Shown: positions 43,005-52,103 of the stretch, one piece after another
Layout of the letters: the number at the start of each line of letters is the position of its first letter
Numbering within the stretch: position 1 is the stretch's first letter
Assembly (NCBI RefSeq): GCF_016786255.1
Contig: NZ_JADMKT010000062.1
Location: 248,001-312,000 of the forward strand
DNA from: Robertkochia sediminum
GTDB taxonomy: Bacteria > Bacteroidota > Bacteroidia > Flavobacteriales > Flavobacteriaceae
DNA: 64,000 nt
Direction of reading: 5' to 3'
Program-made: the position numbers and the translations under genes
The notes under the pieces: generated by a model
Databases searched by the model: none
The model's input: only the letters and a program-made list of their open reading frames with translations
Told to the model about the DNA's origin: nothing

Positions 43005-43856
43005 ATGCGTCTATATGCCATTGAAACCGGGAACTTCAAACTGGACGGGGGAGCCATGTTCGGAGTGGTTCCTAAAAGTCTCTGGTCCAGGACCAACCCT
43101 GCCGACCAGAACAATATGATCGATATCGCAGCCCGATCCCTGCTTATTGAAGACGGCAACAGGCTCATCCTCATCGATACCGGAATGGGGAATAAGCAGT
43201 CGGATAAATTCTTTAGCTATTACTACCTCTGGGGCGATCATTCGATAGACAAATCGCTTGCACAACACGGATTTCACCGCGATGACATTACCGATGTGTT
43301 CATGACCCACCTGCACTTTGACCATTGCGGAGGGAGTGTGGAGCGCCATGGGGAAGGCTACCGTCCCGCATTTAAGAATGCCAGGTTCTGGACCAATAAA
43401 GAACACTGGGACTGGGCCGTAAAACCCAATGCCCGGGAAAAAGCTTCGTTCTTATCAGAGAATATTCTGCCGCTGGAAGAAAGCGGACAATTGGAATTTA
43501 TTGCTACCCCACAGGGGGATTTCGTTAAAGAGAGTGAATTGGGATTCGGGATCCTTTTTGTTGACGGACATACCGAAAAGCAGATGATCCCCCATATTCA
43601 ATACCAGGGAAAGACGATCGTTTTCACAGCCGACCTCCTGCCCACAGCAGGACATATCCCATTACCTTATGTCATGGGTTACGATACGCGTCCGTTGCTT
43701 ACCCTCGACGAAAAGGCTAAATTTCTCAAAAACGCAGTTAACAACGATTACTACCTCTTTCTGGAGCACGATGCACATAACGAGATCTGCACCCTCCGGG
43801 AAACCGAAAAAGGCATTCGCCTTGATAACATCATAAAATTCACAGATATCATATAA
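43005..43856 (+). CDS. MBL-fold metallo-hydrolase
   Basis: A 283-residue metallo-beta-lactamase-fold enzyme, cytoplasmic (no signal). The zinc site HLHFDH is at 102-107, preceded by DITDVFMT and followed by RFWTNKEHWDW, a His-containing block FVDGHTEKQMIPH, and VFTADLLPTAGHI, with a final His in FLEHDAHNE. The opening MRLYAIETGNFKLDGGAMFGV is typical of a Bacteroidota group of this fold. Possible substrates include lactones or phosphodiesters; the sequence does not say which. It lies 10 bases before a subtilase gene on the same strand, so the two are likely co-transcribed. Confidence 0.92.
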   Translation: MRLYAIETGNFKLDGGAMFGVVPKSLWSRTNPADQNNMIDIAARSLLIEDGNRLILIDTGMGNKQSDKFFSYYYLWGDHSIDKSLAQHGFHRDDITDVFMTHLHFDHCGGSVERHGEGYRPAFKNARFWTNKEHWDWAVKPNAREKASFLSENILPLEESGQLEFIATPQGDFVKESELGFGILFVDGHTEKQMIPHIQYQGKTIVFTADLLPTAGHIPLPYVMGYDTRPLLTLDEKAKFLKNAVNNDYYLFLEHDAHNEICTLRETEKGIRLDNIIKFTDII

Positions 43857-43866
43857 CTATATAAAC

Positions 43867-45489
43867 ATGAACATTAGATCATCATTTGCCTATGGAGCCC
43901 TGGCAATGGGTATCCTGGCCGGATGTGGCCCCGCAGCCATCAAACTGGACCCTATGCAAAATACGGTAGGGACCGATTTTAATAAAAATAACTTCACAGA
44001 AGAGCAATATAAGAACTGGGGGCATGCCGACCTCCTTACCGATACCATCCCCGGGATGAGTGTTATGAAAGCCTATACCGATATTCTCGCAGAAAGAGAA
44101 GGGACCAAGGTGATAGTAGGGGTTGTAGATTCCGGTATCGATATCAATCACGAAGACCTTAGCAGTGTGATTTGGGTGAATAAAGATGAGATCGCAGGAA
44201 ACGGCATCGACGACGATAAGAATGGTTTTATTGACGATATCCACGGATGGAACTTCCTGGGAGAATCGAACGATGAGAACCTCGAAATGACCCGTATTGT
44301 AAAGCGTGGAGACGACGGTTCTGAAATGTACAAGAAGGCTAAGGCCGAGTTCGATGAAAAACTTAATTATGCCAAGGCCGGACTTGCCCGCTACGAAGAG
44401 CTTATGGCCGGAATAGACGGTGCTCAGGGTGTGGTTAAGGAAGCCCTTGGAAAAGATGTTTATACTGTTGAAGAGCTTCAAAACATTACTTCGGAAGACG
44501 AGAGTGTGGCCCAGGCTGCGAAAACCCTCGAATACTGGATGACCCGTATTGGTTCTGTAGACGAGATCAAAGAGCAACTTCAGGGAGGGATCAACTATTT
44601 CTCTGATCAGCTCGAGTACAACCTCAATGCCGATTTCGACGGTAGAGCAGTAGTAGGAGACGATCCTTACGATATTAATGATACCGATTACGGTAACGGT
44701 GATGTGATCGGAGACCTGGAGCACGCCAAGCACGGTACCCACGTTGCCGGGATCATCGCTGCAGCCCGTAACAACGGCGTTGGAATGAACGGAGTAGCTC
44801 ACAATGTAGAGATCATGGCGCTCAGAGCTGTTCCTAACGGTGATGAGTATGATAAAGATATCGCCCTGGCTATTCGCTATGCGGTTGATAACGGAGCTAA
44901 GGTGATCAACGGAAGTTTTGGTAAAGGATACTCTCCGAACAAGGAGTGGGTTTACGATGCCCTGAAGTACGCTGCCGAGAACGATGTGCTTTTTGTACAC
45001 GCTGCCGGTAACGACAGCAAGTTTCTAGATGAAGCAGAGAACTATCCGAACGACCAGGAAAACAACGGTCCGGAATTCTTTGACAATGTGATCACCGTTG
45101 GAGCCCTGAACTGGGATTACGGACAAAATATGGTGGCTGGATTCTCAAACTACGGAAAAGTGAATGTAGACGTATTCGCTCCCGGAACCAAGATCTATGC
45201 GACCACTCCTGATAACGAATATGAGTACCTGCAGGGAACTTCTATGGCTGCACCGGGTGTTGCCGGAGTAGCTGCCCTCATTCGCTCATACTTCCCGAAG
45301 CTTACCGCTTCTCAGGTTAAGCATATCATCATGCAGTCAGGACTGGCCTCTGATGCTGAAGTAGTTGTTGGAGGAGACCCTGGTAACAAACAACCTTTCG
45401 GAGACCTTTCTAAATCAGGTAAAATGACCAACCTGTACAACGCCCTGATCATGGCCGATAAGGTTTCAAGAAAAAAGATCAAACTTTAA
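43867..45489 (+). CDS. S8-family subtilisin-like lipoprotein peptidase with large insertion
   Basis: A 540-residue serine peptidase. Lipobox ends at Cys20 (ILAGC). Catalytic Asp88 in VGVVDSGIDINH, His289 in HGTHVAG, oxyanion Asn382 in HAAGNDS and Ser459 in GTSMAAPGVAG. Between Asp and His there are about 200 residues, far more than in subtilisin; the insert (about 135-285) is helical and acidic with Asp-rich loops, and probably forms a lid or a calcium site. It starts 10 bases after the MBL-fold gene and has a strong terminator. Likely cleaves peptides at the cell surface or in the periplasm. Confidence 0.93.
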   Translation: MNIRSSFAYGALAMGILAGCGPAAIKLDPMQNTVGTDFNKNNFTEEQYKNWGHADLLTDTIPGMSVMKAYTDILAEREGTKVIVGVVDSGIDINHEDLSSVIWVNKDEIAGNGIDDDKNGFIDDIHGWNFLGESNDENLEMTRIVKRGDDGSEMYKKAKAEFDEKLNYAKAGLARYEELMAGIDGAQGVVKEALGKDVYTVEELQNITSEDESVAQAAKTLEYWMTRIGSVDEIKEQLQGGINYFSDQLEYNLNADFDGRAVVGDDPYDINDTDYGNGDVIGDLEHAKHGTHVAGIIAAARNNGVGMNGVAHNVEIMALRAVPNGDEYDKDIALAIRYAVDNGAKVINGSFGKGYSPNKEWVYDALKYAAENDVLFVHAAGNDSKFLDEAENYPNDQENNGPEFFDNVITVGALNWDYGQNMVAGFSNYGKVNVDVFAPGTKIYATTPDNEYEYLQGTSMAAPGVAGVAALIRSYFPKLTASQVKHIIMQSGLASDAEVVVGGDPGNKQPFGDLSKSGKMTNLYNALIMADKVSRKKIKL

Positions 45490-45505
45490 TAATTCACCTG
45501 TGAAC

Positions 45506-45538
45506 AAGGCCCCTTTACTGCGGTAAGGGGCCTTTTTT
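45506..45538 (+). terminator. Strong terminator after the subtilase gene
   Basis: AAGGCCCCTTTAC pairs with GTAAGGGGCCTT around a TGCG loop, followed by T residues. Confidence 0.95.
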
Positions 45539-45552
45539 ATTTTTAAAAAATT

Positions 45553-47400
45553 ATGAAAAAGTTATTTCTAGTCATCCTCGGCCTGGGTATTTCCCTTACC
45601 GGCCGCGCACAATTCGAGAACGACCGTCCGTATTACTGGCAGCAACATGTAGATTATACTATGAACGTAGACATGGATGTTGAAACCTACCGGTTTACCG
45701 GAGACCAGGAATTGCGCTACACCAACAATTCTCCAGACACCCTGAAAACGGTATTCTACCACCTCTATTTTAACGCCTTCCAACCGGGAAGTGAAATGGA
45801 TGTACGCAGCCGTAACCTGCCCGATCCGGACCGCAGGGTAGGATCGAGGATCAATGGTCTGAAACCCGATGAGATCGGATACCTCAAGGTAGGCACCCTC
45901 AAGCAGAACGGCGTAGCGATCAAACACCATACAGAAGGTACCATTCTTGAAGTGGAACTCCATAAACCTATTCTCCCCGGAGAAACGGTAACCTTCACCA
46001 TGGATTTCGAAGGGCAGGTTCCTGTGCAGATCCGTCGTAGCGGTAGAAACAATGCCGAAGGCGTAGCCCTTTCCATGACCCAATGGTATCCTAAAATGGC
46101 TGAATACGACTTTGAAGGCTGGCAGGATCACGCCTATATCGCCAGGGAATTCCAGGGCGTATGGGGTGACTTTGATGTGAAGATCACCATCGATAAGGAC
46201 TATGTGATCGGAGGTACCGGATACCTTCAAAATCCGCAGGAGATCGGACAAGGATACGAAACCGAAGGTATGAAGGTGAAAAGACCTAAAGGCGATAAGC
46301 TTACCTGGCATTTCAAAGCGCCTATGGTTCACGATTTTGCCTGGGCCGCAGATGCCAACTACGTTCACGATACCTACCAGGTGGAGAACGGACCCACCCT
46401 GCATTTCTTCTACCTCGATGAGGAGAAGTACGCCGAGAACTGGAAGAACCTTCAGCCAAAGACGGCAGCACTTATAGAATTCTTCAGCGAATATGTAGGG
46501 CCTTATCCGTGGGAGCAATACTCTGTGATCCAGGGGGGAGACGGTGGTATGGAATACGCTATGAGCACCCTGATCACCGGGGATCGCAGCTTTGGAAGCC
46601 TTGTAGGGGTAACCGCTCATGAAATGGCGCATACCTGGTTCCAGCAGATCCTGGCGACCAACGAATCAAAGCACGAATGGATGGATGAAGGATTTACCTC
46701 CTTCGTTTCTGACCTGGCCATGAACATTGTTATGGAGGAGAAAAAGGACAATCCGTTCGAAGGGGCGTACAAGGGCTACCTCAGACTGGCCAATTCTGAA
46801 ATGCAGGAGCCACTTACCACACAGGCAGACCGTTACAGTATGAATGCCGTTTACGGGATCTCTGCCTACAGCAAGGGAGAGGTATTTTTGAGTCAGCTGG
46901 GGTATATCATCGGGCAGGATAAATTGCAAGAGACCCTGCAACGTTACTACGACGACTTTAAATTTACCCACCCAACGCCAAACGATATTATTCGTACCGC
47001 AGAGAAGGTTTCCGGCATTCAGCTATGGTGGTACCTCAACGAATGGGCACAAACCACCCATACCATAGACTACGGGATCAAAAGCGTGGAAGCCGAAGGG
47101 GAGAAGACCCGTATCACCCTGGAGCGTATTGGTAAAATGCCTATGCCGTTAGATATTCTCGTTAAATACAAGAACGGAGAAATGGAAACGTTTTACGCCC
47201 CATTGCGTATGATGAGAGGGGAGAAGGCTAATCCGTATACAGCCCTTAACAGACAGCTACTGGACGACTGGCCATGGGTATATCCTGAGTACAGTTTCAG
47301 TATCGAAAAGAACGCTGCTGAGATCGAGGCGATCTACATCGATCCTTCCGGACTTATGGCCGATACCAACAGAGATAATAACACCTATACTGCAGAATAA
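45553..47400 (+). CDS. M1-family zinc metallopeptidase (aminopeptidase-like), exported
   Basis: A 615-residue gluzincin. Signal peptide ending near GRAQ (residue 20). Active site HEMAH at 356-360 with the second Glu ligand at 379 (H-E-x-x-H-x18-E), preceded by VIQGGDGGMEYAMSTL, a variant of the G-x-M-E-N motif with Tyr. The N-terminal part (about 25-250) is the beta-sandwich of M1 enzymes, with DYTMNVDMDVETYRF and MDFEGQVPVQIR; a short C-terminal beta domain follows. It trims peptides in the periplasm. Separated from the subtilase by a terminator, so it is expressed from its own promoter, though both act on peptides. Confidence 0.94.
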   Translation: MKKLFLVILGLGISLTGRAQFENDRPYYWQQHVDYTMNVDMDVETYRFTGDQELRYTNNSPDTLKTVFYHLYFNAFQPGSEMDVRSRNLPDPDRRVGSRINGLKPDEIGYLKVGTLKQNGVAIKHHTEGTILEVELHKPILPGETVTFTMDFEGQVPVQIRRSGRNNAEGVALSMTQWYPKMAEYDFEGWQDHAYIAREFQGVWGDFDVKITIDKDYVIGGTGYLQNPQEIGQGYETEGMKVKRPKGDKLTWHFKAPMVHDFAWAADANYVHDTYQVENGPTLHFFYLDEEKYAENWKNLQPKTAALIEFFSEYVGPYPWEQYSVIQGGDGGMEYAMSTLITGDRSFGSLVGVTAHEMAHTWFQQILATNESKHEWMDEGFTSFVSDLAMNIVMEEKKDNPFEGAYKGYLRLANSEMQEPLTTQADRYSMNAVYGISAYSKGEVFLSQLGYIIGQDKLQETLQRYYDDFKFTHPTPNDIIRTAEKVSGIQLWWYLNEWAQTTHTIDYGIKSVEAEGEKTRITLERIGKMPMPLDILVKYKNGEMETFYAPLRMMRGEKANPYTALNRQLLDDWPWVYPEYSFSIEKNAAEIEAIYIDPSGLMADTNRDNNTYTAE

Positions 47401-47427
47401 AGCATTAAGGATAACGCTTTACGTTTC

Positions 47428-47455
47428 AAAACCTCTCTTTTCAAGGGAGGTTTTG
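47428..47455 (+). terminator. Terminator after the M1 peptidase gene
   Basis: AAAACCTC pairs with GAGGTTTT, with an inner TC/GG region. The following T-rich stretch also carries the rnpA -7 box. Confidence 0.8.
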
Positions 47456-47456
47456 T

Positions 47457-47464
47457 TATTTTTG
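47457..47464 (+). promoter_or_regulatory. -7 box of rnpA inside the terminator tail
   Basis: TATTTTTG matches the consensus and ends eight bases before the first ATG of rnpA (47472). Transcription would start a few bases before that codon, leaving little or no leader; the second ATG at 47481 would have a leader of about 12 bases. Confidence 0.6.
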
Positions 47465-47471
47465 CCCCTTA

Positions 47472-47852
47472 ATGTGGCGTATGGACCAGTCCTTTCCGAG
47501 AAAAGAAAAACTCAAAAGCAAAAAGCGCATAGAACAGGTGTTCACCGAAGGATCATCGGTGTCCAAATACCCCCTTAAATTGGTTTATCTGCCCTTTGAA
47601 TTCCAGGAAGATACCAAAGTTCAGGTAGCCGTTTCTGTGCCTAAACGACGTTTTAAACGTGCGGTAGACCGCAACCGCGTAAAACGACTCATGCGTGAAA
47701 GCTGGCGCCTGCAAAAAGCGTCATGGCTTCCGGAAATGAAACAACCCCATGCCCTGTTATTCATCTATATCGGAAAAGAACTTCCCACGCTCAAGAAGCT
47801 GCAAAAAGCCATGGATGTAGCTATGCATAAATTTCTCCAAAAACAAGCATAA
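47472..47852 (+). CDS. rnpA: Ribonuclease P protein component
   Basis: A 126-residue basic protein that binds the RNase P RNA and helps cleave tRNA 5' leaders. Conserved: FPRKEKLKSKKRIEQVFTEG at the start, and the RNR signature KRAVDRNRVKRLMRE, in which Arg residues contact the RNA. Two starts are possible, 47472 (used here) and 47481 (MDQSF), which differ by three residues. In many bacteria rnpA follows rpmH near the origin; here it follows a peptidase gene and rpmH is not in the window. Confidence 0.95.
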   Translation: MWRMDQSFPRKEKLKSKKRIEQVFTEGSSVSKYPLKLVYLPFEFQEDTKVQVAVSVPKRRFKRAVDRNRVKRLMRESWRLQKASWLPEMKQPHALLFIYIGKELPTLKKLQKAMDVAMHKFLQKQA

Positions 47853-47979
47853 GACAGCCTGTTCTTCACCATTGTCTTAAAATTAACGTTAAAACTGTAG
47901 CGTTTAAAAGCAATTCTTTTTCTGAACCGGTCAATTTTGGTACTTTTAAAAAAGGCCTGAACCTGAAAAAGTATTGAGC

Positions 47980-49599
47980 ATGATGATAAAGAAGATCCTG
48001 ATCCCTGTCCTGTTACTATTTGTTACACTGACAGTTACGAGTTACCGCAATGATTATTTCGAGATCGCCAAACAGGTGGAGATCTTTACGACCATGTTCA
48101 AAGAACTCAATATGAACTATGTCGATGAGACCAATCCTGCCGAGCTTATGGACGGAGCGATCAAGAGCATGCTGGAAGACCTGGATCCCTACACCCGGTT
48201 CATGAACGAACAGGATGTGGAAACCTTTAAGATCAACAACAACGGAGAATATTCGGGCATAGGAGCCCTTGTACGCAGTTTTAACGACAAGTTACTGGTC
48301 ATTGAACCCTATGAAGGCTATCCGGCCGATAAAGCCGGTTTAAAGGCCGGAGATGAGATCATTCAGATAGGAGATGTCAAAGTAGCCGATTTTAAGGATG
48401 ATGCCACCGAACTTCTTAAAGGAGCTAAAAATTCATCTGTTGCTGTGGTATACAAACGACAGGGAAAAACAGAGAACACGACCGTAGAGCGCAGTGATAT
48501 CGAAGTCGATGCCGTGCCCTTCTACCAAATGGCCGATGAACAGACCGGGTATATCGTACTTTCCAGGTTCAACAGAAAAGCCTACGAACAAACCAAGCAG
48601 GCCCTGATCGATCTCAAGGAACAGGGAGCATCTCAGATCGTTCTCGACCTGAGAGGAAATCCCGGCGGACTCCTGAGTGAGGCCATTAAGATCTGTAACC
48701 TTTTTGTACCCAAGGGAGAACTTATAGTAAGCACCCGTTCAAAGGTGAAAAAGTTCAACCAGGAATTCTCGACACGGAGTAAACCGGTAGATACCGAAAT
48801 TCCGCTGGTGATCCTGATTGACGACCGCAGTGCTTCGGCCAGTGAGATCGTAAGTGGCGCCCTTCAGGACCTTGACCGTGCTGTAGTTGCCGGAAGCAGG
48901 AGCTTCGGAAAAGGCCTTGTTCAACGTCCGATCAATCTATCCTATGGCACCCAGCTTAAAGTGACCATCTCCAGATACTACACCCCCAGTGGCCGTTGTA
49001 TCCAGGCTATGGATTACTGGAACCGGGACGAGCAGGGGAATGCCGTTTCCAAACGGTCTTATAGTGAATTTAAAACCAGGAATGGCAGGGTGGTATACGA
49101 TAATGGTGGGGTAACTCCCGATGTGACCATTGAAGAACTGGAACAAAACTCCCTGACCAGGGCACTGGATAACAACCTGATCATTTTTGATTACGCCACC
49201 GATTACTACTATAAGCACCCGGATGTGGATCCGGAAACCTTTGAATTCACCGATAGTGATTACAAGCAGTTCAAAGCCTTTGTAAAGAATAAAGAACTCG
49301 AATATACTACTCCGGAAGAAGAACTGCTCAAGAAACAATTGAACCCTGAGGCCCTTGCAGATTTGGGAACTGATGTTGAAAAAGAATACAAAGAACTACT
49401 CAACAGCATTTCACAAAGTAAGCTGGCAGCCCTGGATAGCAGAGCTGAAAGAATTAAAAAGGATATTCGCGACGAGTTGGTTACCCGCTACGGATATCGC
49501 AACGGATTGTATACGTATTACCTCGATCACGACAAGACCATTCTTGAAGCCCGGAATATCCTGGCAGACAAGAGTAGGTATCAGGAGCTGTTGAAGTGA
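47980..49599 (+). CDS. CtpA-type S41 carboxy-terminal processing peptidase
   Basis: A 539-residue exported serine protease. The ATG at 47980 was chosen over an in-frame TTG six bases upstream. The N-terminal hydrophobic segment (MIKKILIPVLLLFVTLTVTS) is a signal or anchor. Then comes a helical start, a PDZ domain (about 80-170) with GYPADKAGLKAGDEI, and the catalytic S41 fold with IVLDLRGNPGGLLSEAI, DDRSASASEIVSGAL (Ser) and GKGLVQ (Lys dyad). A helical C-terminal extension of about 150 residues follows. Such enzymes trim proteins in the periplasm. It follows rnpA by 127 bases. Confidence 0.93.
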   Translation: MMIKKILIPVLLLFVTLTVTSYRNDYFEIAKQVEIFTTMFKELNMNYVDETNPAELMDGAIKSMLEDLDPYTRFMNEQDVETFKINNNGEYSGIGALVRSFNDKLLVIEPYEGYPADKAGLKAGDEIIQIGDVKVADFKDDATELLKGAKNSSVAVVYKRQGKTENTTVERSDIEVDAVPFYQMADEQTGYIVLSRFNRKAYEQTKQALIDLKEQGASQIVLDLRGNPGGLLSEAIKICNLFVPKGELIVSTRSKVKKFNQEFSTRSKPVDTEIPLVILIDDRSASASEIVSGALQDLDRAVVAGSRSFGKGLVQRPINLSYGTQLKVTISRYYTPSGRCIQAMDYWNRDEQGNAVSKRSYSEFKTRNGRVVYDNGGVTPDVTIEELEQNSLTRALDNNLIIFDYATDYYYKHPDVDPETFEFTDSDYKQFKAFVKNKELEYTTPEEELLKKQLNPEALADLGTDVEKEYKELLNSISQSKLAALDSRAERIKKDIRDELVTRYGYRNGLYTYYLDHDKTILEARNILADKSRYQELLK

Positions 49600-50300
49600 A
49601 AGAGGTAACCGGTTACAAGTAATGGGTAATAGGTAATGTGGTCGATGATCTCCTGCGAGTCATAACTCTCTATTCGTCACTCACTTCAAAAGATAATACT
49701 GCGTCTTTGCGAGCCGTGCGATAGCAGGGCGCGGCAATCTCATGAAAGAAGGTAAAACCCACCTTCGATAAAGCTAAGTGCTAAGAGTTACCATCCCTTG
49801 TGCCTTCGTACCTTCGTACCTCCGTCACCGTATCACTACAAAACCACCCCGACCACGTTTTAGACGTTGCCACTCCTCCTTAGATAGGAGGGGAGAAATC
49901 CCAACTTTTTAAAGTCTTTTGAACTACCCATCCCGACACAGCAGAAGAACGTTTGAACGATCCTTTAATACCATATACTACAGCGAACCGTATAACTGTT
50001 TAACTGTATAACAGCTAAGTGCTAAGAGTTACGATCCCTTGTGCCTTCGTAACCCCGTACCTTCGTACCTCCGTCACTGTATCACTGTATTACCCACCGA
50101 AGCTTCAGCGAAGGTGGACATCACCGCTTCACTGAATCACTGTGTTGCCCTTGCATTTCAGAAAATTCTCTCATAACTTATTCCATTTTAACCGCATAAC
50201 TGTATAACCCCATAACCTTGTAACCTTGTAACCTTGTAACCTTGTAACCTTGTAACCTTGTAACCTTGTAACCTTGTAACCTTGTAACCTTCTAACCATT
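49600..50300. repeat. Repeat cluster ending in an octamer array
   Basis: No gene in 701 bases. It includes a GTCTTTGCGAGCC element at 49703-49746 (reverse copy of 25973-26014), a pair of direct repeats at 49772-49838 and 50013-50083, a hairpin (CTCCTCCT, AGGAGGGGAG) at 49873-49894, an AGCTTCAGCGAAGGTGG element at 50094-50125 and an 8-base tandem array from 50194 to the start of the next gene. Confidence 0.88.
50194..50300 (+). repeat. Octamer tandem array directly before the patatin gene
   Basis: Variant units (CATAACTG, TATAACCC, CATAACCT) lead into nine perfect copies of TAACCTTG (50213-50284), then TAACCTTC and TAACCATT, and the start codon ATG follows at once at 50301. The pattern of perfect core and varied edges is typical of growth by slippage. 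Confidence 0.95.
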
Positions 50301-52013
50301 ATGCCCGAAACCAGCTTTAAACTCTGTCTTACCATGGCCGGTGCCGTTTCTGCCGGAGCCTATACCGCTGGGGTTATGGATGAACTTCTCGGGGTTCTTG
50401 ACCGATGGGAAAAAGCCAAAGCAAGGAACCTGGAACTGGGTATCGATCACCCTGATTACGATCACAGTATCCCTATGCACCGTGTAGAACTGGAAGTACT
50501 CAGTGGTGCCTCAGCAGGGGGGATCACCGCCACACTTGCCCTTAAAAAGATCCTGGATAGCAGTCATAGTACGCTTGAAAATAACAGCCTGCTTAAAGAC
50601 TGTTGGGTAAGTATGGCCGATGATGAAACACACTATACCCTCGAAAAACTCCTGAGTACCAAGGATCTCAATAAGGAGAAAAACGTACGTTCCCTCCTCA
50701 ATGCATACCCTATCGAAAACCTGGCCGACCGGTATTTAGCACCTCTGAAAAACCTTAAAAAACCTTCCTGGCTTTCTGAACAGGCCGAGGTGATACTCAC
50801 CACGACCAACCTCGAAGGCATCGATGTGAATATTGACTTTAACGGGGCCGGAACCGAAAACGGTGGTCATACGATTACCCAGCACAGTAGTGTATTCAGA
50901 TTTCACGCTATTACTGATGAAAAAGAACCTGTTCCAGAGCCTCACCGCTATGCCACCGACCTTCGGTTAAAAGAAGATGCCGCCCTGCTCAAAGCTGCTG
51001 CCCTGAGCACTTCGGCCTTCCCCATAGGATTACCTACCCGAAGCGTTACCTTGCCCCACGACCCCTACCTGAAATACCTGCCGGGGAAAGCTTCAGAAAG
51101 TAATCTGCACATCGATATAAAAAACCCTCATGCACATACACCCTTTCCGGCTATAGATGGGGGACTGCTCAATAATGAACCCTATGGTTGGGCATTAAAA
51201 GTACTCCGTGAGAACTGTGCACCCGCCTGTGAAAATAACCGGTATGCAGTGATCATGATCGATCCCCTTCCTTCAAAACCACCTTCCACGAAGTCTGTAG
51301 GATCCATGGGACTCTGGAATACCTTAACAGGAATGTTCCGCGCCTTGCGCAATGAGGTCATGCTCAACCAGGAAGGCCTGGCCGAAGCCATATCGCTTAA
51401 AGACCGCACCCGGTTTCTTATCGCTCCCCGAAAGGGAGGGGGTTACCCCGAAAAATGGAATGCCTTAGGCAAAGTCCTCGCCTCGGCACCCCTTGGCGGA
51501 TTCGCAGGTTTTATAGGGAAAGACCTCAGGGCGCATGATTACGAACTGGGCAGAAGAAACTGCAGGGATTTTTTGAGATTTCACTTTACCCTTCCGGTAG
51601 AAACGGCAAAGGTGCGCCTGGATCAACTTCCGGTTGAAACCGCCCTTGACCGATTTTGTATTGTACGCCGGGATAAAAGTGCTGCTTCAGTTATGCACTT
51701 TCCCATCATTCCCGATGTGCGTTTAAAAGAAGCCCGTAACCAAATACTCCTGGAAGGCCAGGTGGAATCAAAAACATATCCGGTACTGCCGGAATTCTCG
51801 ATGTCCGACTTCATTCAGCAATATCAACCCCTCATTAATAAGCGACTTATTGCACTGGTAAGGACCCTTTCCGGTAAATGGTGGCTCACCCTTGGTTTTC
51901 GTCTTTTCCTCCTTCGTCCGCTTCGAAAACAACTGTACAAGATCATCACCGGGGAAATGAAGTTCTTCGATCAAAATCAGGATGCCGTAGCAGCAAACAA
52001 TGAGGTGACTTAA
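50301..52013 (+). CDS. Patatin-like phospholipase
   Basis: A 570-residue protein with a patatin domain: LTMAGAVSAGAYTAGVMDE (oxyanion glycine loop), the nucleophile elbow LSGASAGG with Ser71 and the dyad Asp286 in AIDGGLLNNEP. It hydrolyses lipids or acyl esters. A C-terminal part of about 200 residues with RRNCRDFLRFHFTLP is found in a subgroup of longer bacterial patatins. No signal peptide, so it is probably cytoplasmic or peripheral. The start codon is immediately preceded by an 8-base tandem array, which suggests that translation or transcription could vary with copy number. Confidence 0.9.
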   Translation: MPETSFKLCLTMAGAVSAGAYTAGVMDELLGVLDRWEKAKARNLELGIDHPDYDHSIPMHRVELEVLSGASAGGITATLALKKILDSSHSTLENNSLLKDCWVSMADDETHYTLEKLLSTKDLNKEKNVRSLLNAYPIENLADRYLAPLKNLKKPSWLSEQAEVILTTTNLEGIDVNIDFNGAGTENGGHTITQHSSVFRFHAITDEKEPVPEPHRYATDLRLKEDAALLKAAALSTSAFPIGLPTRSVTLPHDPYLKYLPGKASESNLHIDIKNPHAHTPFPAIDGGLLNNEPYGWALKVLRENCAPACENNRYAVIMIDPLPSKPPSTKSVGSMGLWNTLTGMFRALRNEVMLNQEGLAEAISLKDRTRFLIAPRKGGGYPEKWNALGKVLASAPLGGFAGFIGKDLRAHDYELGRRNCRDFLRFHFTLPVETAKVRLDQLPVETALDRFCIVRRDKSAASVMHFPIIPDVRLKEARNQILLEGQVESKTYPVLPEFSMSDFIQQYQPLINKRLIALVRTLSGKWWLTLGFRLFLLRPLRKQLYKIITGEMKFFDQNQDAVAANNEVT

Positions 52014-52103
52014 AAGGTCTGGACAACGTGGTTAAACCGTGTTAAAACGATTTAACTAACTGATTTATTGATACTTACAGTTAAGTGTTGTATTTTTATA
52101 GCT

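Noticed and set aside
43882-45000. Long minus-strand frame of 372 codons opposite the subtilase gene
   Set aside because: The plus-strand frame has all catalytic motifs of an S8 peptidase. The antisense frame has no recognisable motif and is a by-product of codon use.
45568-46632. Minus-strand frame of 354 codons opposite the M1 peptidase gene
   Set aside because: The plus strand codes for a clear M1 enzyme with HEMAH; the antisense translation resembles no protein and lacks a promoter.
50194-50300. Possible CRISPR-like array
   Set aside because: The units are eight bases without spacers; no cas genes are in the window. It is a tandem repeat.
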